Counted from the first letter of the stretch, positions 1 through 6,210 are shown. The stretch: 7,065 nucleotides of DNA from JACDAN01 sp035265935 (GCA_035265935.1 DATFOC010000039.1:1-7065); one strand, 5' to 3'. Translations and numbers: made by a program. Notes: generated from the letters alone by a model not told the origin.

Positions 1-627
1 GACCGCCAGAGGGGCCGCCTTTCCCTTCACCTCTACCGGCGGCAGCAGCTCGGCATCCGCGGCGTGGTGGATGAGGCCATAGGTGCCCGCGCCGAGCAGG
101 ATCTCTCCGCCTTCCGCGAGCTGCTGGAGTCGCGCCGCAACGTTCGCCGTGTCACCCGCGACGAAATTGTGGTCGGGGATGAGGCCGACCCCTGCGACCG
201 GCCCGGTGTTAACACCGGCCCGGGTCGAGAGGGTGAGGCCGAAGCGTCGTTCGAGCTCGCCATTGAGCCGTCCGAGCTCCGTCCGCATCTCGACCGCCGC
301 CCGCACGGCGCGCAAAGCATCGTCCTCGTGCAACGTCGGGATCCCGAAGACCGCAAGCACGGCGTCGCCGACGAATTTTGCGAGCGTCCCGCCATGGCGC
401 TCGACGATCGGCCGCATCGCGTCGAAGTACTCAGTCATGACTTGCGAGAGCGCCTCCGGATCGAGCTGTTCCCCGAGCGACGTGGAGCCGACGACGTCGG
501 AGAAGAGGACGGTGACCGTCTTGCGGAAGGGCTCTGCCGCTTCAGCCAGGGCCGCGGGTCGGCCGCAGGACTCGCAAAAGCGCGCCGCCTCACGGTTTTT
601 CGTGCCACAGTTCGGACAGGTCAGCAT
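1..627 (-). CDS. Zinc-ribbon class III adenylate/guanylate cyclase (N-terminal part, cut by window edge)
   Basis: The 209 visible residues start at ATG (627) and run off the left edge. Residues 1-21 form a zinc ribbon (C4, C7, C18, C21; begins MLTCPNCGTK). A class III nucleotide cyclase domain spans about 37-209. Metal-binding aspartates are seen in LFSDVVGST (D44) and FVGDAVLAVFG (D88), with lysine K84 before the second, and the transition-state pair N162/R166 in TANVAARL. The domain is expected to make cAMP or cGMP from ATP or GTP in the cytoplasm. In this family the cyclase is usually followed by an AAA/NB-ARC-type ATPase and TPR repeats, making a protein of about 1000 residues; that part lies outside the window. 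The position matching the mammalian purine-specifying Asp (seven residues before N162) is Phe here, so substrate cannot be assigned. No convincing Shine-Dalgarno precedes the ATG; the start is chosen because the zinc ribbon is typically N-terminal. Confidence 0.9.
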   Translation of the reverse strand, partial: MLTCPNCGTKNREAARFCESCGRPAALAEAAEPFRKTVTVLFSDVVGSTSLGEQLDPEALSQVMTEYFDAMRPIVERHGGTLAKFVGDAVLAVFGIPTLHEDDALRAVRAAVEMRTELGRLNGELERRFGLTLSTRAGVNTGPVAGVGLIPDHNFVAGDTANVAARLQQLAEGGEILLGAGTYGLIHHAADAELLPPVEVKGKAAPLAV

Positions 628-796
628 GAGTCGATGGTAGAAGGCCTTTCTGCGAACACAAGGCGCGCAAGCGTGCAGGCCCTCGTGGCTACAACCTAGA
701 AAGGGCTTCGGGCAGGCGCCGCCCGCAGATGCGACAAGGCCGAATCAACCCCAGCGCCGGCGTGGCTAAGACTACGGGGCCAAGATGTCAGGCTGT

Positions 797-1330
797 CTAG
801 GTAAGCCGCTTTCGCATCCCGATTGCGAACTCGACGTATTGGAGCGAGCGATAGAGCGAGCGTGCGGTCTCGTTACCGCCGAAGACGTTCAGCTGGATCT
901 CGACGAACCCGCGACGGCGCGCCTCCTGCTCGACGAGCAGCATCGCCTCGCGGCCGAGACCGCGGCCACGGAACCGCCCGTCGATCTCGATGTCGTAGAG
1001 AAACCCGATCGGCTGCCCTGGGAAGCGCTCTCCAAGCCAGACGCGTCCGACGGGCTCGCTCGTCTCGGTCTCCTCAACGACGAACAGTTGCTGCCCTGCG
1101 ACGGGACGCCCTTCCCGAACGAGCATCGCGAAGTCGCGCTCCGTCTTCTCGTGGGCTTCCTCCTCTCCCATGCCTGCATCGTTGACCAGGCTGATCAAGT
1201 AGCCGTCTCGGGTCGAGGCCACGAACGAGGCGAGCTCGTCATCGGCAACCGGGCGCAGACGGATCGGCACGCGTACTTCATACAGTCGCGCGACGAGTTG
1301 CAGCAAGCCCGATCGACTGTTCGCGGCCAT
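797..1330 (-). CDS. GNAT family N-acetyltransferase
   Basis: This encodes a single-domain GCN5-related acetyltransferase, which transfers acetyl from acetyl-CoA to an amine; the substrate is not predictable. With the ATG at 1330 it has 177 residues. The acetyl-CoA pyrophosphate loop is the R-G-R-G-L-G motif at about 121-126, preceded by the hydrophobic strand FLYDIEIDG. The late motif LNVFGGNETARSLY (N153, Y160) is the usual beta5/alpha4 acetyl-CoA/catalytic region. The N-terminus IRLRPVADDELASF is the typical first strand of this subfamily. The start is uncertain: none of GTG 1384, ATG 1330 or GTG 1270 has a good ribosome binding site. The GTG at 1270 begins right at the domain edge (157 residues) and is a real alternative. 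It lies 169 bases upstream of the cyclase gene on the same strand; co-transcription is possible but not shown. Confidence 0.85.
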   Translation of the reverse strand: MAANSRSGLLQLVARLYEVRVPIRLRPVADDELASFVASTRDGYLISLVNDAGMGEEEAHEKTERDFAMLVREGRPVAGQQLFVVEETETSEPVGRVWLGERFPGQPIGFLYDIEIDGRFRGRGLGREAMLLVEQEARRRGFVEIQLNVFGGNETARSLYRSLQYVEFAIGMRKRLT

Positions 1331-1632
1331 GCTGCTCGCGAGCTTGCGGCTCCCTGCGACAGACGGCCGTTCAGGAGCCAACACATGTATGGAAAGGCGC
1401 TGGCGACCTACTAGGAAAGGGGCCGGAAACGGGGCTTTTCTCGTTCTCGCTGCACCATCACAGAGCGGTTGCCACCGGATTTGTTACCCGGCGCCCCGAA
1501 CATGCGCGCTTCCCCTCCTCGGCCGCGCCGCGGAACAGCACCTGCGCCGCATGTACGGTCGAATCAAACGATTAGCGGGCCAACCCACGCTCGCGGCTCG
1601 CGCGGGGAAGCGGAATTTGGCATTGTCCAGCC
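1331..1632. other. Intergenic stretch between the GNAT gene and the secreted-protein gene
   Basis: About 300 bases without a convincing gene. It may include the 5' end of the GNAT reading frame if translation starts at GTG 1384. Inside are the terminator-like segment at 1408-1450 and a short inverted repeat AATC-aaac-GATT near 1563-1574. No clear sigma70-type promoter and no tRNA fold were recognised. Open frames across it lack ribosome binding sites and protein-like composition. Confidence 0.5.
1408..1450 (+). terminator. Terminator-like segment resembling the one at 6203-6243
   Basis: A run of purines, a GGAAAC loop and GGGGCTTTTCT can fold into an imperfect hairpin: AAAG pairs with CTTT, then CCG with CGG around a GAAA loop, with mismatched Gs between. 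A T-rich tail follows. The segment from CTACT to GTTCTC matches the terminator near 6203-6240 over most positions with small indels. No plus-strand gene ends just upstream, so it may be a decayed relic rather than a working terminator. Confidence 0.3.
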
Positions 1633-1974
1633 GTGCGGCGAGGGGTCGCGCTCGTAATGGGGTCGCTTGCGCTGGCTGCTCCGGCCGGGGCGCATGACGT
1701 GCGTTTCTTTTGGTCGGTTCCGAAGGTGATGCGCGCCACGGACGACGTCCGCGTGCGGGTCGGTACGACGTTCGTCCGGATCGACGAAGCGACGACCCTT
1801 TGCAATGGCCAGGGGACGTCAATGCGCCGGAACGGCGTCCGCCGGTGGCGTCATTTCCTCTGTACCTACACGACGAGGCGGGGCCTGGGTCGCGACGTCG
1901 AGTTTCGCGTCCACGTGCTCGGGCTGCGACGATTCGTCGTCACGGACACGCACTGGGTCGGCGCGAGCCGTTAG
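1633..1974 (+). CDS. Small secreted protein of unknown function
   Basis: 113 residues, of which about 20 form a signal peptide. Two arginines (MRRG) precede the hydrophobic stretch VALVMGSLALAAPAGA, with likely signal peptidase I cleavage after AGA-20. The mature part of about 93 residues is basic, predicted mainly beta, and has exactly two cysteines (C57, C77) that could form a disulfide outside the cell. The pattern C-x-G followed by W-R-H-F-x-C, then a strand ending RFVV, resembles small exported actinobacterial proteins I have seen described only as hypothetical; I cannot name a family. GTG 1633 is chosen because it keeps the positively charged n-region. ATG 1657 has a better-placed AGGGG but would remove those arginines. 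The gene ends 10 bases before the stop of the convergent L,D-transpeptidase gene, with no obvious terminator between them. Confidence 0.6.
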   Translation: MRRGVALVMGSLALAAPAGAHDVRFFWSVPKVMRATDDVRVRVGTTFVRIDEATTLCNGQGTSMRRNGVRRWRHFLCTYTTRRGLGRDVEFRVHVLGLRRFVVTDTHWVGASR

Positions 1975-1984
1975 CCGTTCCGCG

Positions 1985-2797
1985 TCATCGAATCGTCAGC
2001 GGCGTGCCGACCGGCATCAGGCGGGAGAGGCGCACGATGTCGTCGTTGCGCATCCGGATGCAGCCGTGCGAGATGCGGCCGGGGATCAGTTCCGGCTGGT
2101 TTGTTCCATGGATGCCGACGAAGCCCCCGCCGGGCCAATCGGTCAGCACCGCCGAGCGAGCGCTCGTGCCGAAGGCAATCGGCCCGTAGAACGGATCGTC
2201 GAAGTCCGAAACCTTGTCGCGGATGTAGAACTCTCCCTTCGGCGTCGGCCAGGCCGTCTGCCCGACGCCGACTGCGGTCCGGAACACCGGCCGCCCTCGC
2301 CGGAACAGCGTTGCCATGAACCGCGTCAGATCGACGACGAGGTGTGTGTGGACGAACTGAAAGCCGCCCAGCGCGCTCCGCGGTACCCAGGCAGTGCGGT
2401 CGTTCGGCAACACGGGCAGCCGAACGTGTACCCACGTGCCGCCGCGGCGGCTTCGCGGCTCGCCGAGGACGAGCACGATGTTCGTCGTCTCCTCCTCAGT
2501 CTCGCGGGTCAGGAGCGCCACCGGTGCCGAGTCCGGGTGAGGGAGCGCGCGCGCCTTGACCGGCCGGACGACGGGCGCAAAGCGGGCGTGCGATTCACGA
2601 CTGTCGAGGAGCGCGGGGGGGCCGACCGTGAAGGCTGGGCGCGGCGCGCGGGGGAGCCCGTTCGCGTCGGCAAACTCCGCAGGATGGGCCCTGCCGCTGC
2701 CCGCCGCCTCGTCTCCCGCCTTCTGAACCAGTTTCGGGAAGGCGACGGCGGCCGCGGCAATGAGGAGCGAGGCGCCAACGAGCGCGAGGCGTCGCAC
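1985..2797 (-). CDS. Membrane-anchored L,D-transpeptidase (YkuD domain)
   Basis: 270 residues. The catalytic YkuD domain (about 150-270) contains H230 in GIHGT and the signature SHGCIRM (H244, catalytic C246, R248). Such enzymes make meso-DAP(3)-DAP(3) cross-links in peptidoglycan, or attach proteins to it, in the periplasm or cell wall zone. An N-terminal hydrophobic helix (about 5-20, LALVGASLLIAAAAVAF) should be a membrane anchor or uncleaved signal. An SH3-like wall-binding module is likely at about 83-143, ending in the strand DRTAWVPRSALGG. GTG 2797 is chosen because GAGG lies 5 bases before it and it follows the upstream ferritin stop by 11 bases. The frame stays open to 3043, but that part is the out-of-frame shadow of the ferritin gene. 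It is the last gene of the operon. A regulatory or structural link to the ferritins is inference. Confidence 0.93.
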   Translation of the reverse strand: MRRLALVGASLLIAAAAVAFPKLVQKAGDEAAGSGRAHPAEFADANGLPRAPRPAFTVGPPALLDSRESHARFAPVVRPVKARALPHPDSAPVALLTRETEEETTNIVLVLGEPRSRRGGTWVHVRLPVLPNDRTAWVPRSALGGFQFVHTHLVVDLTRFMATLFRRGRPVFRTAVGVGQTAWPTPKGEFYIRDKVSDFDDPFYGPIAFGTSARSAVLTDWPGGGFVGIHGTNQPELIPGRISHGCIRMRNDDIVRLSRLMPVGTPLTIR

Positions 2798-2808
2798 CGA
2801 GGCCTCGG

Positions 2809-3552
2809 TCAGCCGGTCAAGCGGGGCCGCGTCCGGCTCGCCAGTCGCGGTCTCGACGCGATGAAGTTCGTCGACGCGATCAGTCGCGCCATCCGCTGCT
2901 GCGAAGCCGGCTTGTCGAACGCGTTCGCCGCAGGCCGAAGACCGATGAGATGCCGGATCCACGCCGCGTGCCGCGTCTCGACCGAGTGAAGGGAGACGGC
3001 GGCGGCGACGATCGACCGTGAGTCGAGCCGCGGCGCCTGCCACTTCAGCAACGCGGCCGTCAGATCCTCGAACCCCACCGCCGTCCTGATGAACGCACGC
3101 TCGTTGGAGCTCACGTTCCCGTAGTTGAATGTCGGGCTAGGGACGATGTTACGGCCGAGGAGACCCTTTAGCGCAGCGACGTGAGCGCGCTCGTGGGCGC
3201 CGACGACTCGGGCCCAACCAAGTGTTTTCGGAGTCAATGCGCCGAGACGCTCTACCTCGGTGTAAAGGCCCGCCTGCAGATACTCGAGCACGAGGTCGAA
3301 CCTGAGGATCGCGATGTCGTTCTTCGTCATCGCCGCGTCGGCCGCCTCGGCGCTCTCCGCTGTGAAAAGACCGCCGACGCCGGCCACGGCAGCGGCAACC
3401 GATCGCCGAAGGAACGCAGCGCGCGTCCCAGGAAACGCTGCCGCGGCGGTCTCGTGGAGCGCGCCGTCTGCGTCGACCTCGGCAAGCGTGCGCGCGAGAC
3501 CGTCGACCGTCGACTCAAACGGCTCGGCTCCGGATGGCTGCTCTGCGGTCAC
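2809..3552 (-). CDS. Exported ferritin-like diiron protein (second of tandem pair)
   Basis: 247 residues. The four-helix ferritin-like domain (Ferritin_2 type, about 76-205) carries a full set of putative metal ligands: E90 in LVLEYLQAGLY, E121/H124 in GAHERAH, E162 in GFEDL, and E192/H195 in HSVETRH. This ExxH arrangement is that of diiron carboxylate proteins, which oxidise Fe(II) or consume peroxide; the reaction here is not proven. Residues 44-71 look like a Tat signal (FLRRSVAAAVAGVGG) but lie behind a 43-residue N-terminal extension. The C-terminus has the motif A-S-T-N-F-I, echoed as R-S-T-G-F-I in the upstream paralogue. GTG 3552 is supported by GAGG 6 bases upstream, which overlaps the stop of the previous gene, so translational coupling is likely. 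It lies 8 bases after ferritin 1 and 11 before the L,D-transpeptidase. Confidence 0.9.
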   Translation of the reverse strand: MTAEQPSGAEPFESTVDGLARTLAEVDADGALHETAAAAFPGTRAAFLRRSVAAAVAGVGGLFTAESAEAADAAMTKNDIAILRFDLVLEYLQAGLYTEVERLGALTPKTLGWARVVGAHERAHVAALKGLLGRNIVPSPTFNYGNVSSNERAFIRTAVGFEDLTAALLKWQAPRLDSRSIVAAAVSLHSVETRHAAWIRHLIGLRPAANAFDKPASQQRMARLIASTNFIASRPRLASRTRPRLTG

Positions 3553-3560
3553 TCTTCGCC

Positions 3561-4211
3561 TCAGCTGCTCTTGATGAACCCGGTCGAACGGAGCGTCGCT
3601 GCGACGTCTTCCGCAGTTGCGCCGGGGTCCGCCGCACGCGGCGCAGGATCCTTGCCCGCGAGGTCGCTGATCCAGGCAGCATGGCGGCCTTCGACCGAGA
3701 CGATCTCCGCGGCCGCTGCGAGTGACTTCTTCGTGAGGTTTGCCGCTTGCCCATTGTAGGCCGCGACGCCGGTGTCCTCGAGGAGGACGGCGGTGTCCAG
3801 GAACCTCTGCCGCTCCTGCGTCGCCGATCCGAACTCGAACGTCGGCCTCGGCTCGGCTCTGCCGCCGAGCGCCTCCTCCAGGAACCGCACGTGCTCGCGC
3901 TCGTGGCCGCCGACAACCTCCGCAAACTCCCGGAGCTCGCCGCGCAGCGCGCCGACGCCAACGGCTTCGGTGTAGAAGGCGGCCTGCAGCCGCTCGAGCA
4001 GGAGCGCGAAGGTGAAGATCTTCTCGTCGAGCGCCCGCGACGGCGTCGGTGCCGCCGCCGTTGCATGCCCACCCAGCGCAGCGCTGCCGGCAACCAGAGC
4101 TCCACCGGCGAGCACACCGCGCCCGATCAGTCCCCGACGAGTTGAGCGCCCGGCTCGGACAGCACGTCCGGACGCGGAGAAGTCGCGTTCGGCGCTTCGA
4201 TCTCGATTCAC
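3561..4211 (-). CDS. Tat-exported ferritin-like diiron protein (first of tandem pair)
   Basis: 216 residues. The N-terminal 54 residues hold a twin-arginine signal (S-T-R-R-G-L-I at 23-29, then VLAGGALVAGSAALGG and an ATAAA cleavage region), so the folded, metal-loaded protein would be exported. The ferritin-like domain (about 60-185) shows ligands E73 (LLLERLQAAFY), E104/H107 (GGHEREH), E145 (LLEDTG) and E174/H177 (SVEGRHAAW). It aligns along its length with the downstream gene, including the E-x-L-Q-A-x-x-Y-T-E helix and the terminal S-T-x-F-I, indicating tandem duplication. It is probably the first gene of a three-gene operon. GTG 4211 is the only plausible start seen; its ribosome binding site is weak (GGATCT). 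No iron- or peroxide-responsive operator was recognised upstream. Confidence 0.9.
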   Translation of the reverse strand: MNRDRSAERDFSASGRAVRAGRSTRRGLIGRGVLAGGALVAGSAALGGHATAAAPTPSRALDEKIFTFALLLERLQAAFYTEAVGVGALRGELREFAEVVGGHEREHVRFLEEALGGRAEPRPTFEFGSATQERQRFLDTAVLLEDTGVAAYNGQAANLTKKSLAAAAEIVSVEGRHAAWISDLAGKDPAPRAADPGATAEDVAATLRSTGFIKSS

Positions 4212-4304
4212 AGATCCGCAGTGCCGCAGAGCGGATCGGAAGCTAACAGAGGAGTCTTAGTTTCGCAACGTATGCGAGCGGCGTACAACGAGCTCTGGCA
4301 GCTC

Positions 4305-4332
4305 TTGACACCGCGGCTGGATCGTGTACTAG
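4305..4332 (+). promoter_or_regulatory. Candidate sigma70-type promoter for the 4475-6115 gene pair
   Basis: A perfect -35 hexamer TTGACA (4305-4310) is followed after 16 bases by TACTAG (4327-4332), a moderate -10. This would give a leader of roughly 135 bases before the GTG at 4475. The minus-strand ferritin operon starts in the same 263-base region, but I found no equally good promoter for it. Confidence 0.4.
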
Positions 4333-4462
4333 TGCTGGTCGTACTCTCGTTCGCTCGCGGCGGCCCGCGAGGAAGAGGGGAATCCTGCCGGCCCAGGAGA
4401 CAACACTGCGGATTCAGCTACCGATCTCCCGACGACCGCCTAGGGATGACGACCTGCCTCGC

Positions 4463-4468
4463 AGGAGG
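4463..4468 (+). promoter_or_regulatory. Shine-Dalgarno site fixing the start at GTG 4475
   Basis: AGGAGG with a 6-base spacer before GTG. It decides the start of the membrane-protein gene and argues against the long antisense frame across the same region. Confidence 0.8.
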
Positions 4469-4474
4469 CGGCGG

Positions 4475-5710
4475 GTGCGACGGCTGGTCGGCTCCGCCTT
4501 CTTCGTGGTCGCATTGCTCGTCTCTCCAGCGGCCGAGGCCGCGCGAGGAGCGCCGCGCCCCGACCCTTCCAACCTTTGGCGGAACTTCCCCCTCGAGACA
4601 GAGCGGTCGAACCGAAAGGCCCCCGCCCCCGCCCGGTCGACGGCACGAGCCGATACGCGGACGGTCGCGAGTGCAGTAGACGAAAAGGATGGAGGTTCTG
4701 TTGTGACGATCGTGACGGCCGCCACGGTGGTCGCCGGAATGGTGCTCGTGGTGATTCTGATGATGCGGGAAGTCGGGATTGCACATCTGTTCCGTCGACG
4801 CGCCCGCAGACCCGCTGCCGAACTCTATGCGGCGCCTCCAGCAGATTCGAATTTGCACAGACGCACAACCTCGGAGGCCGGCGAGCCGGAGGCAGATCGC
4901 GGTCAAGAGAAAATGGCGCCGATCGACGTCGACGAGTCGGCGAGTCGGTCTTCCCGCGCGACGGGGGAAATCAGCGCGCCTGCGCGAAAGCGTGCAGCCC
5001 GGGGGACCCTCGAAGGCAGGCTTGATCCGTATCTCGCCCCTGAGAGGAGCAAGAAGACCGTGGAGGCGACCCCCGAGAACGGTCGGGTGAAGCCGCCGCC
5101 TCGTATGGGAACCCCGGCCGATGACGAACTCGAGATCCTGAAGGCCAAGCTTGGCAAGCCGGTGGCACCCGTGGACGGCCGGCGCGAGGTCGAGGTCGAG
5201 ACGCTCAGGACCAAGCTCGGTGGGGAGCGCGGGCGCAAGAACAAGACCACAGCTGGCAACCTGTCCAAGGCGAAGTTGGCGGGCCGTGGCTCCCTCCAGG
5301 GTCTTGGGAGGGATCGTCTTCCGGCTACACCGGCGAGCAAGGGTCCGGCGGCGCCGTCGGGGCCTGCGGCGGCCGGCGCTCGCGAACAGCTGCTTTCGCT
5401 CGAACAGCACCCTGCAAGCAGGTGCCACATCGTGTGGTCGCGCGGGTATCTGAGGTCCGTGTTCCGCGCAGTTGCGAGGACGGCCACCGGAGACGTCTCC
5501 GTGATAGCGGAGTCGCCGCGTTTCCGCTGGTACAAGGCCGATCCGCCGCCGAAGATCGCCCAGGCCGTTCACGCCCATCGGGTTCTTGTCGAGGTCCTCG
5601 AGCGGGCCGGCTGGTCGGTGGCGCTCTCGGGGGAGCATTGGTACGCGCTCGAACTGGAATGCCCACAGAAGCGGCGTCGCCGAAGAGCCTCGGGTGACGA
5701 GGCCGCATGA
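4475..5710 (+). CDS. Bitopic membrane protein with disordered linker and conserved-looking C-terminal domain, function unknown
   Basis: 411 residues. Layout: an N-terminal signal sequence or first hydrophobic helix (MRRLVGSAFFVVALLVSPAA, likely cleavage after EAA); a 50-residue Pro/Arg/Ala-rich segment; a strong transmembrane helix at about 76-97 (VVTIVTAATVVAGMVLVVIL) followed by R-R-R-A-R-R, which places the C-terminal part in the cytoplasm; a charged, disordered linker (about 110-305); and a compact domain (about 308-396). That last domain has a single Cys (C317) and the landmarks C-H-I-V-W-S-R-G-Y, E-S-P-R-F-R-W, R-A-G-W and H-W-Y-A-L-E. I have an impression of similar domains in uncharacterised actinobacterial proteins but cannot name a family. 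The linker holds three spaced KLG-type repeats. The C-terminus is a basic K/R tail. An excellent AGGAGG supports the start. The next gene begins 18 bases after its stop, so the two are probably co-transcribed. Confidence 0.8.
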   Translation: MRRLVGSAFFVVALLVSPAAEAARGAPRPDPSNLWRNFPLETERSNRKAPAPARSTARADTRTVASAVDEKDGGSVVTIVTAATVVAGMVLVVILMMREVGIAHLFRRRARRPAAELYAAPPADSNLHRRTTSEAGEPEADRGQEKMAPIDVDESASRSSRATGEISAPARKRAARGTLEGRLDPYLAPERSKKTVEATPENGRVKPPPRMGTPADDELEILKAKLGKPVAPVDGRREVEVETLRTKLGGERGRKNKTTAGNLSKAKLAGRGSLQGLGRDRLPATPASKGPAAPSGPAAAGAREQLLSLEQHPASRCHIVWSRGYLRSVFRAVARTATGDVSVIAESPRFRWYKADPPPKIAQAVHAHRVLVEVLERAGWSVALSGEHWYALELECPQKRRRRRASGDEAA

Positions 5711-5715
5711 TCCCT

Positions 5716-5722
5716 AAGGAGG
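5716..5722 (+). promoter_or_regulatory. Shine-Dalgarno site fixing the start at ATG 5729
   Basis: AAGGAGG, full anti-SD complementarity, lies 6 bases before ATG 5729. An ATG at 5707, overlapping the upstream stop as ATGA, opens another frame; it is not preceded by a ribosome binding site and is rejected as a start. Confidence 0.8.
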
Positions 5723-5728
5723 AGACAG

Positions 5729-6115
5729 ATGTCACGAGAGGAGAACCGTCGTCTGGTCATGCTTTGCGAACGGCTTGCCGAAGCGACGCGCGCAGGTCGC
5801 GCCGAGTGGAACCGCGATGCGGAGGACGCCTTCGTGTGGACAGGCGGGCCAGGTTCCGTCTCGATCGGAAGTCGCGACAAGGACGGGGAGCCTCCGTACC
5901 AACTGGTAGTCCTTAACTCCAGCGGCGAGACGCTCGATGAGCTGACGTCGCAGCTCGTCGACGACGACCGGCCGGCGGACTGGAACGAGCCGCTTGCCGA
6001 GCTCTATCGGGGGGCACGGCGGAGCGCTCTGCGCGCAGACGACGTCATCCAGGCGTTGATCGAGGCGCTCCCATTGGTCGGATCGCCCGAGCCCACGACC
6101 CTTCGGCCAACCTAG
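5729..6115 (+). CDS. Small soluble conserved-looking protein, function unknown
   Basis: 128 residues with no signal peptide or membrane helix, so probably cytoplasmic. It opens with an amphipathic helix (about 5-22, RRLVMLCERLAEATRAG) and a conserved-looking G-R-x-E-W (W27). A beta-rich middle follows (FVWTGGPGSVSIGSRD, then PYQLVVLN-SSGETLDEL), and then a C-terminal helix (about 88-114, LAELYRGARRSALRADDVIQAL). The helix-strand-helix order and the 'T-x-x-G-x-x-x-W' plus 'LY-x-x-ARR-x-AL' pattern recall short hypothetical proteins found singly in many bacteria. I cannot attach a function. It follows the membrane-protein gene by 18 bases and has its own very strong ribosome binding site, suggesting higher expression than its partner. 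Its TAG stop shares CTAG with the stop of a minus-strand coding remnant. Confidence 0.85.
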   Translation: MSREENRRLVMLCERLAEATRAGRAEWNRDAEDAFVWTGGPGSVSIGSRDKDGEPPYQLVVLNSSGETLDELTSQLVDDDRPADWNEPLAELYRGARRSALRADDVIQALIEALPLVGSPEPTTLRPT

Positions 6116-6183
6116 CCCGCGGCGAGGTCGACGAACTTCGCGTACCGGCTGAGCAAGGCGACCTTCTCCGTGCCGGTGGGCCG
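6112..6183 (-). pseudogene. Truncated 3' end of an unidentified gene
   Basis: Read on the minus strand, 23 successive codons up to TAG all end in G or C, giving RPTGTEKVALLSRYAKFVDL plus AAG. Upstream of this, the frame enters the tRNA-like and terminator sequence and loses coding character. This looks like the surviving C-terminus of a gene cut at its 5' side. The product is not recognised. An open frame reaches 6339, but its first 50 codons have no protein-like quality and no ribosome binding site. Confidence 0.35.
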
Positions 6184-6187
6184 TTGC

Positions 6188-6207
6188 CAAATCCTGCCCC
6201 CGCTACT
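6188..6207 (+). other. tRNA 3'-end-like remnant
   Basis: CAAATCCTGCCCCCGCTACT has the form of a tRNA T-loop end, the 3' T-stem strand CCTGC, the acceptor strand CCCCGCT and a discriminator, immediately followed by a terminator hairpin as after real tRNA genes. The bases before it (ggtgggccgttgc) do not supply the 5' T-stem, anticodon arm or D arm, so it is not a complete tRNA. Such remnants mark integration sites of mobile elements. This is inference from pattern. Confidence 0.35.
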
Positions 6208-6210
6208 GAA

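Noticed and set aside
203..218. Perfect 16-bp palindrome CCGGTGTTAACACCGG
   Set aside because: It lies inside the cyclase gene and encodes the conserved GVNTG(P) segment; the symmetry is explained by codon choice, so a regulatory role is not supported.
64..699. Plus-strand open frame over the cyclase
   Set aside because: The minus strand encodes an unmistakable zinc-ribbon cyclase; this is its shadow.
709..725. CGGGC-N7-GCCCG hairpin between the GNAT and cyclase genes
   Set aside because: Only a 5-bp stem and no proper T-run on the minus strand; too weak to call a terminator.
1805..2989. Long plus-strand open frame (394 codons)
   Set aside because: It lies antisense to the L,D-transpeptidase and ferritin genes, has an Arg/Ala-rich low-complexity translation, no domain and no ribosome binding site; a typical GC-rich shadow.
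2812..3043. In-frame upstream extension of the L,D-transpeptidase
   Set aside because: It overlaps the 3' end of the ferritin gene in another frame and has no family similarity; GTG 2797 with GAGG upstream is the sensible start.
4418..5638. Long minus-strand open frame (406 codons)
   Set aside because: Antisense to the membrane-protein gene, which has AGGAGG, a signal sequence and a membrane helix; the antisense translation is arginine-rich without recognisable features.
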